Assembly (NCBI GenBank): GCA_958496175.1
Contig: OY292275.1
Location: 49,987,701-50,051,700 of the forward strand
Direction of reading: 5' to 3'
Length of the DNA stretch: 64,000 nucleotides
Source of the DNA: Sisyra terminalis
Taxonomy: Eukaryota; Arthropoda; Insecta; Neuroptera; Sisyridae
Below the pieces are notes generated by a model, which saw only the letters and a list, made by a program, of their open reading frames with translations, did not search any database and was not told where the DNA came from. Positions 59,446-64,000 of this stretch are shown piece by piece (positions within the stretch are counted from its first letter, which is position 1; each line of letters opens with the position of its first letter). Made by a program: the position numbers and the translations under genes.

Positions 59446-61499
59446 TCCAAACATTACTGTCGATGTACGGCTTTCACTGTAAAAAAATTATCAAATTTCA
59501 TGGAGATTATCTAAGTCATAACTACAATTAGATCAAAAAGTATAACTTTAGATGATATATGATAAATTTTTAATAATAAAGCGTTATGAGCTAGTAAGTT
59601 TGGTAATAATTTAATTTACGTAGAATTTCGGGATGAACAATTTATTTTATTATTTTCATGTTTCTAATTAATTTCATGTACCCTTTAAACTTAAAACACT
59701 TTGTTTTTATGTTTAAATTCACAACAATAAAAATGTTAATTAAATTTAAATATACATTTCAAATCTGTATTCAAATATACTGTTTCGTTAATGTTTACAG
59801 TTAGTGGTATATTTATATCCAATTGAAAACTACCACTACTAAAAATTGATCTTCATCTCTTAGATATCAATATTTTTGTTGTTTGAATTTCTTAAGTTGG
59901 TGTTATACGGTTAATATTATAATTTAAAAAAGATAATCCGACAAACGCTTTTTTCTGACCTTTTTTTTATAATTCTTATAATAATAAAGAAAAAGTACTC
60001 TTTAATGAATGTTTGTTACTCAAAAGTTTTTTTGAAGTCCACAAAAAAATTAAGGGAGCTTTTCGTTTTTATCTCGAGGGTAATAACATTGAAATTTATA
60101 CCAACTTTACGAGCAATTCTAAATTAATCTCGTTGACAAAAGCGGGCAAAAAACTTAGAAAAACTTCGGTCAAATATACATTTCCTAGAGCAGCCACTTG
60201 CACACGTAGTCGTGAAACTTTTCCTGAAACAATTCAACAATCAAAAAGATCACGGACCACGGTGGTGGCCTCGCTTACGATTTGTGTGCTTCAATGGCGA
60301 ATCGAGAAGTGATTATTTCTGTGTCGACTATTATAATAGTTGTAGTCGGTTATAACAAATCGACTTTGGTAATGTATAAAGTTTAACTTCTCTTTGGCCC
60401 CCAGCCTCCGCAACCCCGTTAGCGCCCCCACAAGAATGACTGATTGCAAATAGGGTCGTGCTCCGTTTGCTAAAAGCGCCTCAAACTTAAGACACCTGCT
60501 AGCGAGTATTACAATTTCCACATAATATCCTAAAAAGACATTGCAAGAATAATGATAGTGTTACACGGCTCGACTTGACTCGCAAAATGGACAAAGTTTA
60601 TAATTAATTGTATTTTATAAGTTTCAAATCATTTTAAAAGAAAACGGGAAAAATGCGAAATGGTAATTTGGACGCGATGTGCGCTGCGAAAAATGAGATT
60701 TGTTGGAGTAAATTATTTTTTAAAGGAAAAGCAGCTGCAAAAAAGGTTTGTGGAAATGGAATGAAACTTGCGATAGTTTAGGTACTATTTCTTGTGCCTT
60801 GATATTATAATGAACTATTTTCAAATTAGTATACTCTTATAATTGGAAACCATAAGTAAACAATTCTTATTTGCTTTTTTTCCAGGGGAGATACGGAAAA
60901 ATCATTGACAATTTCCACTAAAACGAGTGTCCACTTTTTGGAACCACAATTTAAAAATTAAATACAACTCGTTAGGTTCTGCGTGTTTTTATGTTTCTCA
61001 ATTTAGCACTGAAATATTAAAAACTTTTCAAATGGTACAAAATGGTACAAAATGGTCCAAAAAGTTTCAAAAATAGTTTTTTTGCCACTATGTTGACCCT
61101 TTTCTAACCTCTTAATTTGAATTAATCAGAATTTTAGATTTTTATTCCTTGTAGAAAACAAAAGCTCACCAAGTACACCAAACTGTAACAAAATTGACTA
61201 TATGAAGTATAGCTTTTTTTTAATTTTTTTGACCTTGGTTTTTCACCTTTTAGTCATGGCGTATAGGGATCTTGAAAAAATTAGACACCTGTCTCAAAAA
61301 ATTAAATAAATATAACAATTTAAAAAAGGGGGTTTTCAAGCTTCATTAATAACTTATGGTTTTTTTAATAATTAATTTAATTTCGGTTATCCAGAAATTT
61401 TTACAATTACTCTGGTTTGTATTTTTTCAGCCATGTGGGCAAATTTAATATAACAATACTTTGCTGAACTAGTGGTAATTCATTAACAAAAAAAAATCT
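59446..61499. other. nongenic DNA with a G+C-richer island
   Basis: 60160-60510 is G+C-richer (for example GCCCCCAGCCTCCGCAACCC near 60398). Frames at 60013-60312 (plus) and 60291-60521 (minus) cross it without recognisable domains. Near 61030, AAATGGTAC repeats tandemly about three times. No element ends resolved. Confidence 0.4.
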
Positions 61500-62215
61500 T
61501 CCCTCCTACGTTATCTATCCTTGATAAGATTCTTTAAATGAAATTAGTTCTACACCCTTTTAGATCAGCCCAAAATTTTATTCCGTGTTCTTCCTTTTTT
61601 CTTGATGTTCACTAGCTTTCCTTCTATAGCACTAAGTATGAATCATTTTCGTTTTAGATGTGACCCATTTAGTTACAAATTACCTTTTTGTTACCAACCC
61701 ACGTCGATAATAATTTTTTCTTCTTTTTATTTTCTAACTTGATCCGGACATTTAAGTTTCTTCATTTTTCCCATGCACTAATGTTTCAAAACTCTTCAGT
61801 TGCTCCTTTTCTTGTTTTATTAAAGTTCAAGTTTGCTTTCAATATAACGATACACTTCATATATAGCATGTAAGAAATTTCTTCCAAAGTTTGAATTCCA
61901 AGCTTCCTATCAATAAATTCTTTATGCTGTTGATCGCTATTTTTGCAATAGAGAAATGATCTTCAATTTCACTACTGAATTTCCCGTCTTTATTGATAGT
62001 GCTTGTGAATTGGGCTAAGTTTTCTAATTGTATACTTTCAGTTGATGAGAAGGAGTGTTTTTCTTTTCAATTTATTCATAACATCTACTTTTTCTATATG
62101 TATATTTATGTTATTAATTCTCCATCAAAAATCATATTCTTTTCTATAATTTGAGGTTCATTTTCTATTTTATCATTAATTAACAGTACTAGGTCGTCAG
62201 AGTATTTTATTGAGA
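61500..62215 (-). pseudogene. RTE-type LINE reverse transcriptase fossil
   Basis: The minus strand reads KYSDDLVLLINDKIENEPQ (the YADD-type catalytic box, about 62204), then LAQFTSTINKDGKFSSEIED (the YLGSxIxxDGKxxxEI block), then IAKIAINSIKNLL, FLTCYIWSVSLYIESKLEL (the KCYVWSVLLYGCETWTL block), and near 61660-61575 LNGSHLKRK, FILSAIEGKLVNIKKKGRTR. Order and spacing match insect RTE-clade polyproteins. Numerous stops and shifts mark an old copy. It is in opposite orientation to the 59-kb fragment. Confidence 0.85.
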
Positions 62216-63811
62216 ACTGGCCAGTAGACGAGGCTTAAGAAACATGGCTACGTATTGTGAACCACCAAAGAATTGCCCATAAGTTTACATTAAGTTTGAA
62301 CTAAAATTAAAATTTATTTTTATTTCGTTTAAAATAAATTTTCAGCTGGATTGAATCAAATCTGGCTTACAAGTGTTTTATAAATGCAGAATAGAGTCTT
62401 TAAGATTGGCATTTACTTAATTAAATGTGGAAAATCAATGAAAATACACGCAATAATGTTATGAATTTTTTAGCGTTTTGTTTACAATGTTCTCATATAA
62501 AAGAACCTTATGAATATCATGAATTAGTTTCAAAAGTAGGATTTTTTTTTGCTTTCTTTTCGAATGAACTTTTGACGTAAATAAAATTGCTACCAAACGT
62601 GGGTATTACAAGAAAACTTATTTTAAAATTTTCATGTAATTTACTATCATAACCATTTATAGCACAGCAAACTCTTCTTTTTTAAATAAGAAGTTAATTA
62701 AATGACTTTCATTTCAATTAGAAAAATTGTAATTGATTTTTAATTTAATTTAAGTTAACTACTTGATATATTTAGTTGTATATAAGAGTGCACACAAAAA
62801 TTAGAACTTTTTTTGAACTTTTTGAACACCAGATGTCGTAGTTTGAGATTAGTTTTCAAAGATTTCAAAGATTTTTTTTTACCTGTGTGAAGTCTCAATA
62901 TTCTTTTTGGATCATTTCTTGTATATGTAAAGCAAAGTGGAAAATTGACAGCATCCTTGGTAAAATCCTTTTCTGATCTTTGTGCACTTGGTGCCTTCTC
63001 CAAATATACGAATCTTTAAACTTTGTTTCAAATATCAATTGGAAATTAATCGCCTATCTTTCCAGTTGACTCCAATTTTTCGAAAACACGTACCAGCTTT
63101 ATTCCAATTCACTAAATCCAAAGATTTATATTTTACTAATAAAAAATAACCTGTTCTCCAAAAAAGAAATATAAAATATAACTAAAGATTTCAAAAAAGA
63201 TAATTGAAATAAACCTTTTCTAATAAGATTGAAGATTTTCTTAAGGAAGTTATTTAAGAAATCGTTTCTTAAAGGAACTGCATTTAACTTTCTTTTATAG
63301 AAAAAAAAAATATATATAATCTTCGATCTTTGATACTCTTATTTCTTTATTTCTTAAACGACTGTTTCAATATTTTGTAATTTAAATTTGCGATTCAATA
63401 CAACATGCATTTTACTGTTAGCTATGTACAATTGTCAATGTGTATACCCGATTTCCGATGGTAACAGTAATGGCAACGAAAATATATAATACATTTATGT
63501 TCCTTATTCACTCTTTCGTTTTGTCTGACTGTAGGTCTTAATCATAATCAGATTTGGGATTTTTTTAACCATTTCTTGCAGTTTTTACTCTTGTAGAGTT
63601 AAGGATAATTGGTGATTTTAATGGAAAATAATTAAATATAAATTAAAATATTACAATTAAAATCTTTTTTGAGATCGGTATAATATATAAATTAGGGTAG
63701 ATTAATAAAAATAAATTTGGTTCAAATCTATTAAGCTCCGAAGCTCAATTTTATTTTGAGGTCATTTCCCGATTTTCTCTTTGTTTATTCGACTCACTTG
63801 CACGTGGATTG
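62216..63811. other. A+T-rich nongenic DNA
   Basis: No convincing frame. The minus-strand frame at 62755-63003 is Lys/Ser/Phe-rich without domain. Nothing else identified. Confidence 0.45.
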
Positions 63812-64000
63812 AGTGGAAGGTTCGGATAGAATAATGCATGTTCCCACTAATGCCGACAAAGGGAAAAAATTGAGATATCGAATATTATGGATGGCTTGTA
63901 GACATCAAATTGAAGATCGAGCTGTAATCTATAAATCATATAAAAGAGCGGATATGGAAGTTGTTAGATCATTGGCATGCACTGGGAAACATCGTTCAAA
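63812..64000 (+). CDS. possible coding exon running off the window
   Basis: After a stop at 63809-63811 one plus-strand frame stays open to the last base. It includes KGKKLRYRILWMACRHQIED and then YKSYKRADMEVVRSLACTGK, a balanced and basic composition unlike the neighbouring chance frames, in locally higher G+C. An AG at 63829-63830 could be an acceptor but lacks a strong pyrimidine tract. Family unknown; truncated by the window edge. Confidence 0.28.

Noticed and set aside
1..64000. CRISPR arrays, bacterial operons or phage genes
   Set aside because: No regularly spaced short repeats and no dense coding; all evidence points to a eukaryotic noncoding region.

Overview
The window is A+T-rich (about 70% by eye), has very few long open frames, and is packed with decayed transposable elements. 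I read it as an intergenic or deep-intronic stretch of an animal nuclear genome, most likely an insect. The reasons are jockey-like and RTE-like non-LTR fossils, a Tc1-like relic, several hAT-type miniature elements, a Helitron and a tRNA-derived SINE. I cannot fix the order. There are no rRNA genes, no CRISPR array, no operons and no recognisable intact protein-coding gene. Most open frames seen here are chance or lie in repeats.

Layout. 1-7 kb: nongenic DNA with a perfect palindrome, one convincing coding-exon candidate (2440-2617, splice signals on both sides), a 717-bp hAT-type element just downstream of its donor, and a 151-bp hAT MITE with a perfect 8-bp duplication. 6.8-12.6 kb: a 312-bp tandem dimer, an inverted-repeat element with subterminal motif repeats, and a Tc1-like relic (11937-12568) with 25-bp termini and a broken transposase. 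16.8-22.6 kb: an inverted repeat enclosing a hammerhead-ribozyme-like motif, a jockey fossil, a second jockey fossil split by a hAT-type MITE, a foldback duplication and a SINE. 25-35 kb: dispersed repeats, a 1062-bp element with about 310-bp terminal inverted repeats, and a hAT MITE.

35-50 kb: a near-perfect 31-bp-stem hairpin, a LINE C-terminal relic, a 1061-bp nonautonomous Helitron, a further jockey fossil, another hAT MITE, and a 5'-truncated LINE whose 3' UTR is triplicated, abutting an unidentified 101-codon frame. 50-64 kb: dispersed repeats, a second hammerhead-like motif, a 912-bp TIR element, two RTE-type fossils, and a frame that runs off the window end.

Between the repeats lie G+C- and CpG-richer islands (near 1.2, 18.5, 19.2, 23.2, 27.9, 28.4, 33.1, 46.9, 53.9, 57.3 and 60.3 kb). 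They lack convincing coding potential and are candidates for conserved regulatory DNA, but I can show only their composition. No gene set here works together as a pathway. The most unusual items are the two hammerhead-like motifs with covarying stems, the perfect hairpin, the long-TIR element, and the nested MITE-in-LINE insertion.
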